Source of the DNA: Sphingomonas sp.
GTDB taxonomy: Bacteria > Pseudomonadota > Alphaproteobacteria > Sphingomonadales > Sphingomonadaceae
Direction of reading: 5' to 3'
DNA length: 64,000 bases
Assembly: GCF_019635515.1 (NCBI RefSeq)
Contig: NZ_JAHBZI010000001.1
Span: forward strand, 1,860,001 to 1,924,000
Numbering within the stretch: position 1 is the stretch's first letter; each line of letters begins with the position of its first letter. The notes under the pieces are model-generated. The model ran no database searches, had not been told where the DNA came from, and saw only the letters and a program-made list of their open reading frames with translations. Position numbers and translations under genes: made by a program. Below, one piece after another: positions 39,054-49,100 of this stretch.

Positions 39054-40511
39054 ATGCGACAGCCCGTGGGCAAATTGTTGTTGTTCGGCGCGACCGGCGA
39101 CCTTTCCCAGCGGATGCTGCTTCCCTCGCTTTATGGCCTGCACGCCGATGGCCTGCTGCCCGAAGGGCTCACCATCACCGGCACCGCGCGCTCGGACAAG
39201 GATGATGCCGGCTTCCGCGAATTCGCCCGCGCCGCACTCGATGAGTTCCTTTCCGCCGATCGCAAGAATGACAGCGCTGTCGCCGGTTTCCTCGCTCGCC
39301 TATACTATCAGCCGCTCGATGCATCGAACACCGTGGGCTTCGCGGCACTCAAGGACAAGGTCGGCGATATCTCGGGCGGGCTGGCGATTTTCCTGTCGAC
39401 CGCGCCGTGGCTGTTCGGTCCGACGATCAAGGGTCTCGAAGCGGCGGGGCTGACCGGCGCCAACGTCCGCATCGGGCTGGAAAAGCCGCTCGGCTTCGAT
39501 CTCCAGTCGAGCCGCGAGGTCAACGATATCGTGGCGGAGGCCTTCCCCGAGGACCGCACGTTCCGGATCGACCATTATCTCGGCAAGGAGACGGTCCAGA
39601 ACATCCTCGCCTTGCGCTTCGGCAATTCACTGTTCGAGCCGGTGTGGAACGCGCAGGGCATCGATCACGTCCAGATCACCGTCTCCGAGACCGTGGGCCT
39701 GGAGGGCCGCGCCGAATATTATGACGGCGTCGGCGCGCTCCGCGACATGGTCCAGAACCATATGCTTCAGCTCGTCGCGCTGATCGCGATGGAGCCCCCT
39801 GCCCGCTTCGACGGCACCGCGATCCGCGACGAGAAAGTCAAGGTGCTGCGCTCGCTGCGCCCGATCAGGGACGCCGAAGTGACCAGCCTCACGGTTACCG
39901 GCCAATATGGCGACGGCGCTTCGAAGGGCGAGATCGTCAAGGGCTATGACGCCGAGCTGGGCAAGCAATCGGATACCGAGACCTTCGTCGCGATCAAGGC
40001 GCATGTCGACAATTGGCGCTGGCACGGCGTTCCCTTCTACCTGCGCACCGGCAAGCGACTGGCCGAGCGGCGCAGCGAGATCGTCATCCAGTTCAAGCCG
40101 GTGCCGCATTCGATCTTCGCCGAGCGTGGCGCGCAGCTCCAGTCGAACACGTTGGTGATCCGCCTCCAGCCCGAGGAATATGTGCGGCTGCTGGTCATGG
40201 CCAAGCAGCCGGGGCTGGACCGCGACGGCGTGCGCCTGCGCGAAGTGCCGCTCAATCTCAGCCTCGAGCATGAGTTCGCCGGCACGCGCCGCCGCATCGC
40301 CTATGAACGGCTGCTGCTCGACCTGGTCGAAGGCGACCCGACGCTGTTCGTCCGCCGTGACGAGGTCGAGGCGCAATGGGAGTGGATCGACGCGATCCGT
40401 CGTGGCTGGGATACGGCGGGCGTCAAGCCGAAGCCCTATGCCTCGGGCAGCTGGGGCCCTACCGCGAGCGTGGCGCTCACCGAGCGCGACGGCGTGACGT
40501 GGCACGAATAA
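39054..40511 (+). CDS. zwf: Glucose-6-phosphate 1-dehydrogenase
   Basis: Oxidises glucose 6-phosphate to 6-phosphogluconolactone with NAD(P)+. The 485 residues have the N-terminal Rossmann motif 'LLFGATGDLSQRMLLPSL', the substrate loop RIDHYLGKETVQN and the C-terminal 'HLRTGKRL'-like strand (FYLRTGKRLAERRSEIVIQFK). First gene of the zwf-pgl-edd-glk-eda operon. Confidence 0.97.
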   Translation: MRQPVGKLLLFGATGDLSQRMLLPSLYGLHADGLLPEGLTITGTARSDKDDAGFREFARAALDEFLSADRKNDSAVAGFLARLYYQPLDASNTVGFAALKDKVGDISGGLAIFLSTAPWLFGPTIKGLEAAGLTGANVRIGLEKPLGFDLQSSREVNDIVAEAFPEDRTFRIDHYLGKETVQNILALRFGNSLFEPVWNAQGIDHVQITVSETVGLEGRAEYYDGVGALRDMVQNHMLQLVALIAMEPPARFDGTAIRDEKVKVLRSLRPIRDAEVTSLTVTGQYGDGASKGEIVKGYDAELGKQSDTETFVAIKAHVDNWRWHGVPFYLRTGKRLAERRSEIVIQFKPVPHSIFAERGAQLQSNTLVIRLQPEEYVRLLVMAKQPGLDRDGVRLREVPLNLSLEHEFAGTRRRIAYERLLLDLVEGDPTLFVRRDEVEAQWEWIDAIRRGWDTAGVKPKPYASGSWGPTASVALTERDGVTWHE

Positions 40512-40526
40512 GTGTTTTCTTCCCTG

Positions 40527-40552
40527 CTCCCGCGAAAGCGGGAGAGGGAGAT
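40527..40552. repeat. Short palindrome between zwf and pgl
   Basis: CTCCCGCGAAAGCGGGAG, a stem of 7-8 bp on a GAAA-type loop, in the 55-base gap. It looks like an arm of the family B/D repeats. Confidence 0.55.
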
Positions 40553-40569
40553 GAACGAATGGAGCAGTG

Positions 40570-41277
40570 ATGACGACCGAGATCGAATGGTGGGACTATG
40601 AAGACACTGGCGAATGGGCGGATGCCGTCGCCGGCGACATCGGCTTCATCATCGAAAGCGCGATCGACGCGCGCGGCGCCGCGGTCATTGCGCTCGCCGG
40701 CGGCAAGACGCCGCTGCCAATCTATGAGAAGCTCGCCCAGGCCAAGATCGACTGGAAGCGCGTGACCATCGTTCCCGGCGACGACCGCCTCGTCCCACTC
40801 GGCGATCCGCTGTCGAACGTCACCGCGATTGGCAAGATCTTCATTCCGAAGGGCGCGCGGGTGATCCCGCTGATCAGCTCGACCGTCAGCGACTACAAGG
40901 CCGCCGGACGCGCCGCGGACGCGATCCTGCAGGATCATCACTGGCCGCTCGATCTGTGCCTGCTCGGCATCGGCGCGGACGGACACGCCGCGTCGATCTT
41001 CCCCGGCCCGGACTATGACGAGGCGCTCAACGGCCCCAAGGAGCGCCGCGCGCTGGGCGTGATGCCCGATCCGCTGCCGCCCGAGGCGCCGGTCGCGCGC
41101 GTGACGCTGAGCCGCGCCGCCATCGTCTCGGCCCGCTCGCTGATCATCGCCATCCGCGGCGACGAGAAGAAGGAAGTGCTGGAAGCCGCCGTCGAGCAGG
41201 GCGCGTCGTCCTCCTATCCGGTCGGCCGCATCCTCGCCGATGTCGAGCTGCCCGTGGACGTGCACTGGGCGGCCTGA
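40570..41277 (+). CDS. pgl: 6-phosphogluconolactonase
   Basis: Hydrolyses 6-phosphogluconolactone to 6-phosphogluconate. The protein of about 235 residues has 'VIALAGGKTPLPIYEKLAQ', 'VTIVPGDDRLVP' and the catalytic 'CLLGIGADGHAASIFPG'. The start is ATG 40570; ATG 40567 one codon earlier is equally possible. Confidence 0.95.
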   Translation: MTTEIEWWDYEDTGEWADAVAGDIGFIIESAIDARGAAVIALAGGKTPLPIYEKLAQAKIDWKRVTIVPGDDRLVPLGDPLSNVTAIGKIFIPKGARVIPLISSTVSDYKAAGRAADAILQDHHWPLDLCLLGIGADGHAASIFPGPDYDEALNGPKERRALGVMPDPLPPEAPVARVTLSRAAIVSARSLIIAIRGDEKKEVLEAAVEQGASSSYPVGRILADVELPVDVHWAA

Positions 41278-41298
41278 TGACCCTTTTTCCCTTCTTCG

Positions 41299-41405
41299 GT
41301 TCCCCGGCGAAGGCCGGGGCCCAGTTGGGAAACAAGAAGTTGGTTGGCGCTATGCTTCGTTACAGCGACCTCTCCAACTGGGCCCCAGCCTTCGCCGGGG
41401 AACTC
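41299..41405. repeat. Long inverted repeat, family D, between pgl and edd
   Basis: Left arm TTCCCCGGCGAAGGCCGGGG then CCCAGTTGG; right arm CCAACTGGGCCCCAGCCTTC then GCCGGGGAA. About 30 bp pair on each side around a loop of roughly 45 bases. It could form a strong mRNA hairpin inside the operon. Confidence 0.85.
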
Positions 41406-41420
41406 TAAGAGATTGATGCG

Positions 41421-43244
41421 ATGACTAACCTCCACCCCGAAATCGCGGCCGTCACCGACCGGATCATCGAGCGGTCGCGCCCCAAGCGCGCCGCCTATCT
41501 CGACCTGATCCGGCGCGAGCGCGATTCCGGAGCGGACCGGCCCAAACTCGGCTGCGCCAACCTCGCCCATGCCTATGCCGGCACCGACGAGCAGCGCGAC
41601 CTGCTGACGCCGGCCAACCGCATGAATATCGGCATCGTCACCAGCTACAACGACATGCTTTCGGCGCACGCCGTCTATTACCGCTATCCCGAGCAGATGA
41701 AGGTCTGGGCGATCGAGGCCGGCGCCACCGCGCAGGTCGCGGGCGGCGTGCCGGCGATGTGCGACGGCGTGACGCAGGGCTATTCGGGCATGGAGCTGTC
41801 GCTGTTCAGTCGCGACACGATCGCGCTCGGCACCGGCATCGCCCTCAGCCACCGCACCTTCGAAGGCGCGGCGTTGCTCGGTATCTGCGACAAGATCGTG
41901 CCCGGCCTGCTGATCGGCGCGCTGCGTTTCGGGCATCTGCCGATGGTGCTGATCCCGGGCGGGCCGATGCGGACCGGCATTCCCAACAAGGAAAAGGCCG
42001 CGGTCCGCGAAGCCTATGCCGAGGGCAAGGCGACCCGCGAGGAACTGCTCGCCTCGGAGATCGCCGCCTATCACTCGAAGGGCACCTGCACCTTTTACGG
42101 CACCGCGAATTCGAACCAGATGATGATGGAGGCGATGGGCCTGCACGTGCCGGGCGCGGCCTTCGCCAATCCGGGAACGAGGCTGCGCCAGGAACTGACC
42201 CGCGCCGCCGTCCACCGCCTCGCCGAGATCGGCTGGGCGGGCGAGGATTACCGGCCGATCGGCCATATCGTCGACGAGCGCGCCATCGTGAACGCGGCGA
42301 TCGCGCTGCTCGCCACCGGCGGATCGACCAACCACCTGATCCACCTGCCCGCCATCGCCCGCTCGGCCGGCATCGCCATCGACTGGGAGGATTTCGATCG
42401 CCTCTCGCGCGTCATCCCGCTGCTCACCCGCGTCTATCCCAATGGTTCGGCGGACGTGAACGCCTTCGAGGATGCCGGCGGTCCACCGTTCGTGATCCGC
42501 GAGCTGCTGAAAGCAGGGTTGATGCATGACGACGTGCTGACCTTCGCCGCGGACGGCATGGCCGCCTATGGCCGCAAGCCGCGGATCGAGGACGACAAGC
42601 TCGTCTGGAACGATTCGCCGGCAATTAGCAGCGACGACAGCATCGTCCGCACCGCTGACGCGCCTTTCTCACCCGAAGGCGGCTTTCGCATCCTCACCGG
42701 CAATCTCGGCCGCGCCTGCATCAAGGTCAGCGCCGTCGAGCGCGACCGCTGGACCATCGAAGCGCCGTGCCGGGTCTTCTCGGATCAGCAATCGGTGCAG
42801 GACGCGTTCAAGACCGGCGAGCTCGACCGCGACGTGGTCGTCGTCGTCCGCTTCCAGGGACCCCGCGCCAACGGCATGCCCGAACTGCACAAGCTGACGC
42901 CTCCGCTCGGCGTGCTCCAGAATCGCGGCTTTCGCGTTGCCCTGGTCACCGACGGGAGAATGTCTGGCGCATCGGGCAAGGTGCCGGCGGCGATCCATCT
43001 CTCGCCCGAATCGCTCGGCGGCGGACCGATCGGCAAGTTGCGCGACGGCGACAGGGTGCGACTCTGCGCCGAAGAAGGCGTTCTGCAAGCGCTGGTCGAT
43101 CCGGCCGAGTGGGAAAAGCGCGAGCAAAGCGAGGCTCCACCACCCGCCGAGGGCACGGGACGCGAGCTGTTCGCAATGCTGCGAAACCACTGCGACGAGG
43201 CCGAATTGGGCGCCTCGGCGATGCTCGCACAAGCGGGTTTGTAA
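41421..43244 (+). CDS. edd: Phosphogluconate dehydratase
   Basis: Entner-Doudoroff dehydratase making 2-keto-3-deoxy-6-phosphogluconate. The 607 residues belong to the IlvD/Edd Fe-S family: '[11 protein letters not shown]', Cys in '[16 protein letters not shown]', '[11 protein letters not shown]' and the C-terminal '[18 protein letters not shown]'. Full length. Confidence 0.97.
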   Translation: MTNLHPEIAAVTDRIIERSRPKRAAYLDLIRRERDSGADRPKLGCANLAHAYAGTDEQRDLLTPANRMNIGIVTSYNDMLSAHAVYYRYPEQMKVWAIEAGATAQVAGGVPAMCDGVTQGYSGMELSLFSRDTIALGTGIALSHRTFEGAALLGICDKIVPGLLIGALRFGHLPMVLIPGGPMRTGIPNKEKAAVREAYAEGKATREELLASEIAAYHSKGTCTFYGTANSNQMMMEAMGLHVPGAAFANPGTRLRQELTRAAVHRLAEIGWAGEDYRPIGHIVDERAIVNAAIALLATGGSTNHLIHLPAIARSAGIAIDWEDFDRLSRVIPLLTRVYPNGSADVNAFEDAGGPPFVIRELLKAGLMHDDVLTFAADGMAAYGRKPRIEDDKLVWNDSPAISSDDSIVRTADAPFSPEGGFRILTGNLGRACIKVSAVERDRWTIEAPCRVFSDQQSVQDAFKTGELDRDVVVVVRFQGPRANGMPELHKLTPPLGVLQNRGFRVALVTDGRMSGASGKVPAAIHLSPESLGGGPIGKLRDGDRVRLCAEEGVLQALVDPAEWEKREQSEAPPPAEGTGRELFAMLRNHCDEAELGASAMLAQAGL

Positions 43245-43351
43245 TCATCGGCTGAAAAAATCGGATAGCCTCGCTCTTTACATGCGCCGCTTCTACGGGA
43301 AGAAGGCTGGCAACGTTGACAGGCGACGCAAGGGGAGGACGGAAAACCGCA

Positions 43352-44320
43352 ATGGAAGTCGTCGCGGTCGATATCGGGGGCACGCATGCGCGCTTCGCCA
43401 TCGCGGAGGTGGCGGATGGTCGCGTGGTCGCGATGGACGAGCCGGTCACCCAGAAGGTCGCCGAGCATCCCAGCCTGCAACTGGCGTGGCAGGCGTTCGG
43501 CGAATCGGTAGACCGTCCGCTGCCCCGCGCCGCGGCGATCGCGGTCGCCTCGCCGATCAATGGCGATCTGATCAAGCTCACCAACAATCCCTGGATCATC
43601 CGCCCGGCGCTGATTCCCGAGCGGCTGAACGCGCCGACCTGGACCCTGGTCAACGATTTCGCCGCGATCGGCCATGCCGTCGCGCAGCTTGGCCCCGATT
43701 CCTTCCTGCATCTGTGCGGGCCCGATGAGGCCCTTCCCGAACGGGGCTCGATCACCGTCTGCGGCCCCGGCACCGGGCTTGGCGTCGCGCAGGTGTTCCG
43801 CCACCGCGCCGGCTACGACATCATCGCCACCGAGGGCGGCCACACCGATTTCGCGCCGCTCGACGCGATCGAGGACGCGCTGGTGAAGCGGTTGCGCCGG
43901 ACCTATACGCGCGTCTCCACCGAGCGCGTCGTCGCCGGTCCCGGTATCGTCGCGATCCACGAGACGCTGGCCGAGATCGAGGGCAAGCCGGTCCACCGGC
44001 TCGACGACAAGGCGCTTTGGGCACTGGCGCTGGAGGGCAAGGACGAGCTCGCGGTCGCCGCGCTCGACCGGTTCTGCATGAGCCTCGGCGCGGTCGCGGG
44101 CGATCTCGCGCTGGCGCACGGCCCCAGCGGCGTGGTGATTGCCGGCGGTCTGGGCTTGCGTTTGAAGGACCATCTGCTGCAATCGGGCTTCGGCCAGCGG
44201 TTCGTCGCCAAGGGCCGGTTCCAGGGTCTGATGAGCGGCATTCCGGTGAAGCTCATCACGCATCCCCAGCCGGGCCTGTACGGTGCCGCTGCCGCATTCG
44301 CGCAGGAGCACGCCCTTTGA
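43352..44320 (+). CDS. glk: Glucokinase
   Basis: ATP-dependent glucose kinase of the Glk (ROK-distinct) family, 322 residues. 'VAVDIGGTHARFAIAEV' is the phosphate loop, 'LVNDFAAIGHAVAQLG' the glucose-binding Asp loop, and 'VCGPGTGLGVAQVF' the adenosine region. ATG 43352 was preferred to the upstream in-frame start. Confidence 0.95.
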   Translation: MEVVAVDIGGTHARFAIAEVADGRVVAMDEPVTQKVAEHPSLQLAWQAFGESVDRPLPRAAAIAVASPINGDLIKLTNNPWIIRPALIPERLNAPTWTLVNDFAAIGHAVAQLGPDSFLHLCGPDEALPERGSITVCGPGTGLGVAQVFRHRAGYDIIATEGGHTDFAPLDAIEDALVKRLRRTYTRVSTERVVAGPGIVAIHETLAEIEGKPVHRLDDKALWALALEGKDELAVAALDRFCMSLGAVAGDLALAHGPSGVVIAGGLGLRLKDHLLQSGFGQRFVAKGRFQGLMSGIPVKLITHPQPGLYGAAAAFAQEHAL

Positions 44321-44925
44321 ATATCGAAGCCATCATGGCGGAAGCGCCGGTGATCCCGGTGCTGGTGATTGACGACGCCGCCACCGCCCGCCCGCTTGCC
44401 GAGGCGCTGGTAAAGGGCGGCCTGCGCGTGCTGGAAGTGACGCTGCGCACCGAAGCGGCGATCGAGGCGATCGCCGAGATGAAGAAGGTCGAGGGCGCGA
44501 TCGTCGGAGCCGGGACGGTGGTCAATACCGACCAGTTCGAGCAGGTGATGAAGGCCGATGTCGAGTTCATCGTCTCGCCGGGCCTGACCGACCGGCTCGG
44601 CGATGCGATCACCCGCAGTGGCGTGCCCTATCTGCCCGGCGTCGCCAATGCCGGCGACATCATGCGCGGGCTCGACCTGGGGCTCAGGCACTTCAAGTTC
44701 TTCCCGGCGGAGACCTCGGGCGGATTGAAAGCCCTCAAGGCGCTGGCCGCGCCCTTCTACCAGTGCAAATTCTGCCCCACCGGCGGGATCAGCGCCGCAA
44801 CCGCACCCGAATGGCTGGCATTCGAGCCGATCCTGTGCGTCGGCGGCAGTTGGGTCACGCCCAAGGGCGCGAGCATGGCCGAGATCGAACGGCTCGCACG
44901 CGATGCGGCGGGACTGCCACGCTGA
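44317..44925 (+). CDS. eda: KDPG aldolase (2-dehydro-3-deoxy-6-phosphogluconate aldolase)
   Basis: Splits KDPG to pyruvate and glyceraldehyde 3-phosphate. The 202-residue barrel has 'VLEVTLRTEAA' with the catalytic Glu, 'GAGTVVNTDQF', 'VSPGLTD' and the Schiff-base Lys in 'HFKFFPAE', plus 'CPTGGIS'. The TTG start at 44317 overlaps the glk stop and restores the family's N-terminal IEAIM-x-x-APVIPVL; ATG 44335 is the alternative. Confidence 0.96.
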   Translation: MNIEAIMAEAPVIPVLVIDDAATARPLAEALVKGGLRVLEVTLRTEAAIEAIAEMKKVEGAIVGAGTVVNTDQFEQVMKADVEFIVSPGLTDRLGDAITRSGVPYLPGVANAGDIMRGLDLGLRHFKFFPAETSGGLKALKALAAPFYQCKFCPTGGISAATAPEWLAFEPILCVGGSWVTPKGASMAEIERLARDAAGLPR

Positions 44926-44932
44926 AATTCCA

Positions 44933-44967
44933 GCGCGAATGGTCCCAATGGTCGCACTGACCATGGG
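44933..44967 (+). repeat. 35-bp 3'-gene element, copy after eda
   Basis: Identical over 35 bases to the element after pyrG. It begins eight bases past the eda stop. A further hairpin TGGGAC-CAAAT-GTCCCA lies at about 45131-45147 before the globin gene. Confidence 0.85.
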
Positions 44968-45201
44968 TTTTCGACGAGCATATCGAGCGGACGTGGAAGC
45001 CTGTCGGTCGCGACATGACGATGTCAAAGAGCAAGGCCGGCGACGGCCGGCCTCCAGCAGCACCAGCCAAGCAGGTGATATCCTACACCGCAAGACAAGA
45101 TCGCACCGGCCGGCGCTGGCGCATCGATGCTGGGACCAAATGTCCCATTTCCGTGGTCAAGCAACCGCGCTAGCCATGGGCTTCGATCACAGGACATGGC
45201 A

Positions 45202-45669
45202 ATGCAGAAGACCGGCACTCCCTCGCCCCATGCCAGCGCGATGCGCGAAGAGAAACGTCGCCTGGCCGCCGAGATGGGGATCGACGACCATTTCGTCTCG
45301 GAGCTGGTCGATCGCTTCTACGAGCGCATCCGGGCCGACGCGGTGCTCGGACCGATCTTCGCGGAGCGCATTGCCGATTGGGGGCCGCATCTCGATCAGA
45401 TGAAGCGCTTCTGGCGCTCGATCCTGTTCAGCAGCGGCGAATATCTCGGCCGGCCGATGCCCGTGCATCTGGCCATTCCGGGTCTCGACAAGCCTTTATT
45501 CGGGCGGTGGCTGGACCTGTTCGCCGAAACGCTGGCCGAGATCGGCGGCGGAGATGCGGCGGAGCACGTCCACGAACGCGCCCGAATGATCGCCAACAGC
45601 TTCCTCAACGGCATCGCCATCCACCATCACGGAAAGCTGGGCTTGCAGCCGGGCGAGGGTTTCGCCTGA
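45202..45669 (+). CDS. Group III truncated hemoglobin
   Basis: A 155-residue 2-on-2 globin of the group III type: 'FVSELVDRFYERIRADAVLGPIF', 'DWGPHLDQMKRFWRSILFSSGEYLGRPMPVHL' and 'HFxRW'-like 'LFGRWLDLFAETL'. The family is thought to bind oxygen, NO or sulfide; the ligand here is unknown. ATG 45202, with AGGA eight bases before it, was preferred to ATG 45196. Confidence 0.88.
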   Translation: MQKTGTPSPHASAMREEKRRLAAEMGIDDHFVSELVDRFYERIRADAVLGPIFAERIADWGPHLDQMKRFWRSILFSSGEYLGRPMPVHLAIPGLDKPLFGRWLDLFAETLAEIGGGDAAEHVHERARMIANSFLNGIAIHHHGKLGLQPGEGFA

Positions 45670-45672
45670 CGC

Positions 45673-46680
45673 CTACATCTCGCCGCGCGATCGCCGCAGC
45701 GCATACCATTTCTGCACATTGGCGTTGTGCTGTTCGAGCGTGTCGGCGAACACATGGCCGCCGGTTCCGTCGGCGACGAAATACAGCGCCGAGGATTCCG
45801 CCGGATCGAGCACCGCGTCGATGCTCGCGCGCCCGGGATTGGCGATCGGCCCCGCCGGCAGGCCGGTCATCGTGTAAGTATTGTACTGGTTCACCGCGCG
45901 CAGTTCCGACTGGAGGATGCGGCGGCCGAGCGCCTTGCCCTTGGTGATCGGATAGATGATCGTCGGATCGGCCTGGAGCATCATGTTCTGCCGCAGGCGG
46001 TTCGAATAGACCGCGGCGACCGTGCGGCGCTCCTCGGCCTTGCCGGTTTCCTTCTCGACGATCGAGGCCAGGGTCAGCGCTTCGAGCGGCGTCTTGACCA
46101 CGGCGCCCGGCTTGCGCGCTTCCCATGCCTTGGCAAGGTAATTGACCATCGCCTTCTGCATCCGGTCGAGGACGCTCTGGCGGGTGTCGCCGCGATTATA
46201 GGCATAGCTGTCTGGCAGGATCGTGCCTTCGATCGGCACCTCGATCTCGCCGGTCAGCTGCGGCGCCTTCATCAGCGTCTCGTAGACGATGATCGACGGC
46301 GTGCCCTCCGGGATCGTCACCATCCGCTGCAGGGTCCGCCCGCCCTGGAGCATCTTGAGAACATCGGCCTGGCTCAACCGCGCCGGAATCCGGTATTCAC
46401 CCGCCTTGATCGCGTTACCGCCGCCGAAAATCTTGGCGAACAGCACGAACTGCCGCGCCGAACGGATCGCCCCGGCTTTTTCGAGTTCGGTCGCGGCGCG
46501 GGACAGGCTCGCGCCTTCGGGCACGACCACGCTGATATTGGTCTTGGCGGGCCCCACGCCGCCCCAGAGCTGGAGCGCATAGAAGCCAGCGCCGAGGACT
46601 AGCAGGAATGCGAGCAGCAGCCCGCATCCGCCCAGCCGGCGGCGCGGCTTGCGCCGTTCGGGAGCGCCGTCCTCAGACAG
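45673..46680 (-). CDS. mltG: Endolytic murein transglycosylase MltG
   Basis: Membrane lytic transglycosylase that ends nascent glycan strands. Visible residues start with a basic N-terminus (ERRKPRRR), one membrane helix (GLLLAFLLVLGAGFYAL), a LysM-like region and the YceG catalytic domain with 'TLASIVEKETGKAEER' and 'NTYTMTGLPAGPIANPG'. The only full-length start is CTG 46680, overlapping the fabF stop; GTG 46557 would delete the membrane anchor. Start uncertain. Confidence 0.85.
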   Translation of the reverse strand: MSEDGAPERRKPRRRLGGCGLLLAFLLVLGAGFYALQLWGGVGPAKTNISVVVPEGASLSRAATELEKAGAIRSARQFVLFAKIFGGGNAIKAGEYRIPARLSQADVLKMLQGGRTLQRMVTIPEGTPSIIVYETLMKAPQLTGEIEVPIEGTILPDSYAYNRGDTRQSVLDRMQKAMVNYLAKAWEARKPGAVVKTPLEALTLASIVEKETGKAEERRTVAAVYSNRLRQNMMLQADPTIIYPITKGKALGRRILQSELRAVNQYNTYTMTGLPAGPIANPGRASIDAVLDPAESSALYFVADGTGGHVFADTLEQHNANVQKWYALRRSRGEM

Positions 46681-47932
46681 ACTTCATCACCAGGCTGGCA
46701 TTGGTGCCGCCGAAGCCGAACGAGTTGTTCAGCACCGCCTTGACCTTGCGTTCCCTGGCCTTGAACGGGACGAGATCGACGCCGGCGCAATTCTCGCTGG
46801 GATTGTCGAGGTTGAGCGTCGGCGGCACGATCTGATCGCGCAGCGCGAGGATGCAGAAGATGCTCTCGACCGCGCCGGCGCCGCCGAGCAGATGCCCGAT
46901 CGCCGACTTGGTCGAGCTCATCGACAAATCGCCGATCGCGCTGCCGAACAGGCGCTTGACCGCGCCCAGCTCAAGCTCGTCGCCCAGCGGCGTCGAGGTG
47001 CCGTGAGCGTTGATATAATCGATATCCGAGACGTCGAGACCCGACTTTTTGATCGCCATCTGCATCGAGCGAAACGCGCCCGAACCTTCGGGATGCGGCG
47101 CGGTCACGTGATAGGCGTCGCCCGACAGGCCGTAGCCGACGACTTCGCAATAGATTTTCGCGCCGCGCGCCTTGGCATGCTCATATTCCTCGAGCACGAC
47201 GACGCCGGCGCCCTCGCCCATGACGAAGCCGTCGCGATCCCGGTCCCATGGGCGGCTGGCGCGCCACGGCTCGTCGCGGAAGCCGGTCGACAGCGCGCGC
47301 GCCTGGCCGAAACCGGCGATGCCGATCGGACAGATGGTGCTTTCCGCGCCGCCAGCGAGCATGACATCGGCATCGTCCATCGCGATCATCCGCGCGGCAT
47401 CGCCGATCGAATGCGCGCCGGTCGAGCAGGCGGTGACCACGGCGTGGTTCGGCCCCATCAGGCCGTATTTGATCGAGACCTGGCCCGAGATCAGGTTGAT
47501 CAGGCGGCCATGGACGAAGTGCGGGCTGACACGCTTCGGCCCCTTTTCGGCCAGCACCAGCGATTCGCTCTCGATGCCGGGAAGCCCGCCGATGCCCGAG
47601 CCGATCGAGCAGCCGGCGCGGAAGCGCAGCTCTTCGCTCATCTCGGTGAGGCCGGCATCCTCGATCGCCTGCCCGGCGGCATCGATGCCATAGACGATGA
47701 AGGGATCGACCTGGCGCTGGATCTTGTGATCGACGCGCTTCGACGGATCGAAGCCATATTCGTGATCCGCACCCTTCACTTCACAGGCATAGTTGCTCTG
47801 GAAATCGGTCGCGTCGAAGCGCGTGATCGTGCCCGCGCCTGATTTGGCGGCGAGAATGTTTTTCCAGGCGGTCTCGACGTCCGCACCCAGCGGGGTGACG
47901 AGGCCAAGTCCGGTGACGACTACGCGGCGCAT
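46673..47932 (-). CDS. fabF: 3-oxoacyl-[acyl-carrier-protein] synthase II (KAS II)
   Basis: Condensing enzyme of fatty-acid elongation, 419 residues. MRRVVVTGLGLVTPLG, active-site Cys in 'VTACSTGAHSIGDA', and the two His residues in 'INAHGTSTPLGD' and 'KSAIGHLLGGAGA' are all present. Downstream partner of acpP, about 170 bases away. Confidence 0.97.
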   Translation of the reverse strand: MRRVVVTGLGLVTPLGADVETAWKNILAAKSGAGTITRFDATDFQSNYACEVKGADHEYGFDPSKRVDHKIQRQVDPFIVYGIDAAGQAIEDAGLTEMSEELRFRAGCSIGSGIGGLPGIESESLVLAEKGPKRVSPHFVHGRLINLISGQVSIKYGLMGPNHAVVTACSTGAHSIGDAARMIAMDDADVMLAGGAESTICPIGIAGFGQARALSTGFRDEPWRASRPWDRDRDGFVMGEGAGVVVLEEYEHAKARGAKIYCEVVGYGLSGDAYHVTAPHPEGSGAFRSMQMAIKKSGLDVSDIDYINAHGTSTPLGDELELGAVKRLFGSAIGDLSMSSTKSAIGHLLGGAGAVESIFCILALRDQIVPPTLNLDNPSENCAGVDLVPFKARERKVKAVLNNSFGFGGTNASLVMKSV

Positions 47933-48102
47933 CGTTTTTCTCCGTCAAACTTCACTAACATCGCGCGCACAAGGGAATGAAAAGCGCATCTTCCCGGTGC
48001 AAAAACAAAACGGCTCCCCGCCCAACTCTTGACGAGCGCGGGACGGGAAGCCGCTGAAACGCATAAGGCGGCCCATTTGGGCAGCTGTCACCTGTCCGGC
48101 GA

Positions 48103-48351
48103 TCAGCCTTCCTGGTGCTCGCTGATATAGGCGACGGCGTCGCCGACCTTGGTGATCTTCTCGGCGGCATCGTCCGGGATCTCGACCCCGAATTCTTCCT
48201 CGAAGGCCATCACCAGTTCGACGATGTCGAGGCTGTCGGCGCCGAGATCATCGATGAAGCTCGAATCCGCGGTCACTTCCTTGCCGTCAACGCCGAGATG
48301 GTCGACGACGAGCGCGGTCACGCGGGCGGTGATCTCTTCCTGATTGGCCAT
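48103..48351 (-). CDS. acpP: Acyl carrier protein
   Basis: An 82-residue acidic four-helix protein that carries acyl chains on phosphopantetheine attached to Ser in '[15 protein letters not shown]'. The start at 48351 gives MANQEEIT; the longer frame is spurious. Confidence 0.97.
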   Translation of the reverse strand: MANQEEITARVTALVVDHLGVDGKEVTADSSFIDDLGADSLDIVELVMAFEEEFGVEIPDDAAEKITKVGDAVAYISEHQEG

Positions 48352-48463
48352 GGTCCCTGTTTTCCTTTGTAGCTGGGGCTCTAATTCGGTTGAACGCACG
48401 TAGATTGCTGCCGGTGCCGTTGCAAGGGGCCGCGCATCGTTTCCGTAACGGTCGCGAGCGGCG

Positions 48464-48997
48464 CTACGCCTGCGAAAAATCCCATGCCGCGAACTGGACG
48501 GTGCTGAGCATGAGGAAATATTTGTTGAGGAGCGCGGCATTCTCGCGCGTCTGCATCGCTTCGTCGGTCACCGAGGCGATGACGAGCTGCTGCATCTCCT
48601 CCTTGGTGAGCTGGCGATTGCGGGTCTCTTCGGGCAGCTCGCCGAACCGGGTTTCGAGCTCGGCGACATCGAAGCCCCTGTCGCTGACGAACTTCTCCGC
48701 GATCGGCATGCCGAGCTTGGCGAGCGCGTAATCGCGCGCGGCGGTGGCGGCGGCCTCGGACCATTTATTCTCGGTCGCGCAGGCGGTGGCGGCGGAGCGC
48801 AGCCCGCTATTGACGACGCTGTCGAACACCGGGCGCGGGGTGTTGTCGGTAAAGCTGCGCGTGATGTCGCCTTCGATCTGCTCCTTGAGCGCGGGCTGGA
48901 CCTTGCCGATCACGCAATCGATCGTCGCCAGATCGGCGGCATTTGCCGGTGCCGAAAGCGCCATCACGGCAACAACGGCCAGTTGAGCAATACGCAT
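48464..48997 (-). CDS. Secreted hypothetical protein, fab cluster
   Basis: A 177-residue protein with a signal peptide ([20 protein letters not shown]) and two cysteines (IDCVIG, TACATE). The rest is helical and charged, with '[19 protein letters not shown]'. No known domain. It sits between acpP and the next secreted gene within the fab series, and may simply be co-located. Confidence 0.65.
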   Translation of the reverse strand: MRIAQLAVVAVMALSAPANAADLATIDCVIGKVQPALKEQIEGDITRSFTDNTPRPVFDSVVNSGLRSAATACATENKWSEAAATAARDYALAKLGMPIAEKFVSDRGFDVAELETRFGELPEETRNRQLTKEEMQQLVIASVTDEAMQTRENAALLNKYFLMLSTVQFAAWDFSQA

Positions 48998-49100
48998 GAC
49001 TTGTCACTCCTGCCCCCGAGTATCGGGATTCAGAGCATCGTCATCCCGCCGTTCACATGCAAGGTCTGACGACGGGTTAAACTTATACGGTGCGCGAGGC

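Noticed and set aside
44933..45201. CRISPR-like array after eda
   Set aside because: Only one copy of the 35-bp element and one unrelated hairpin are present; no regularly spaced direct repeats.
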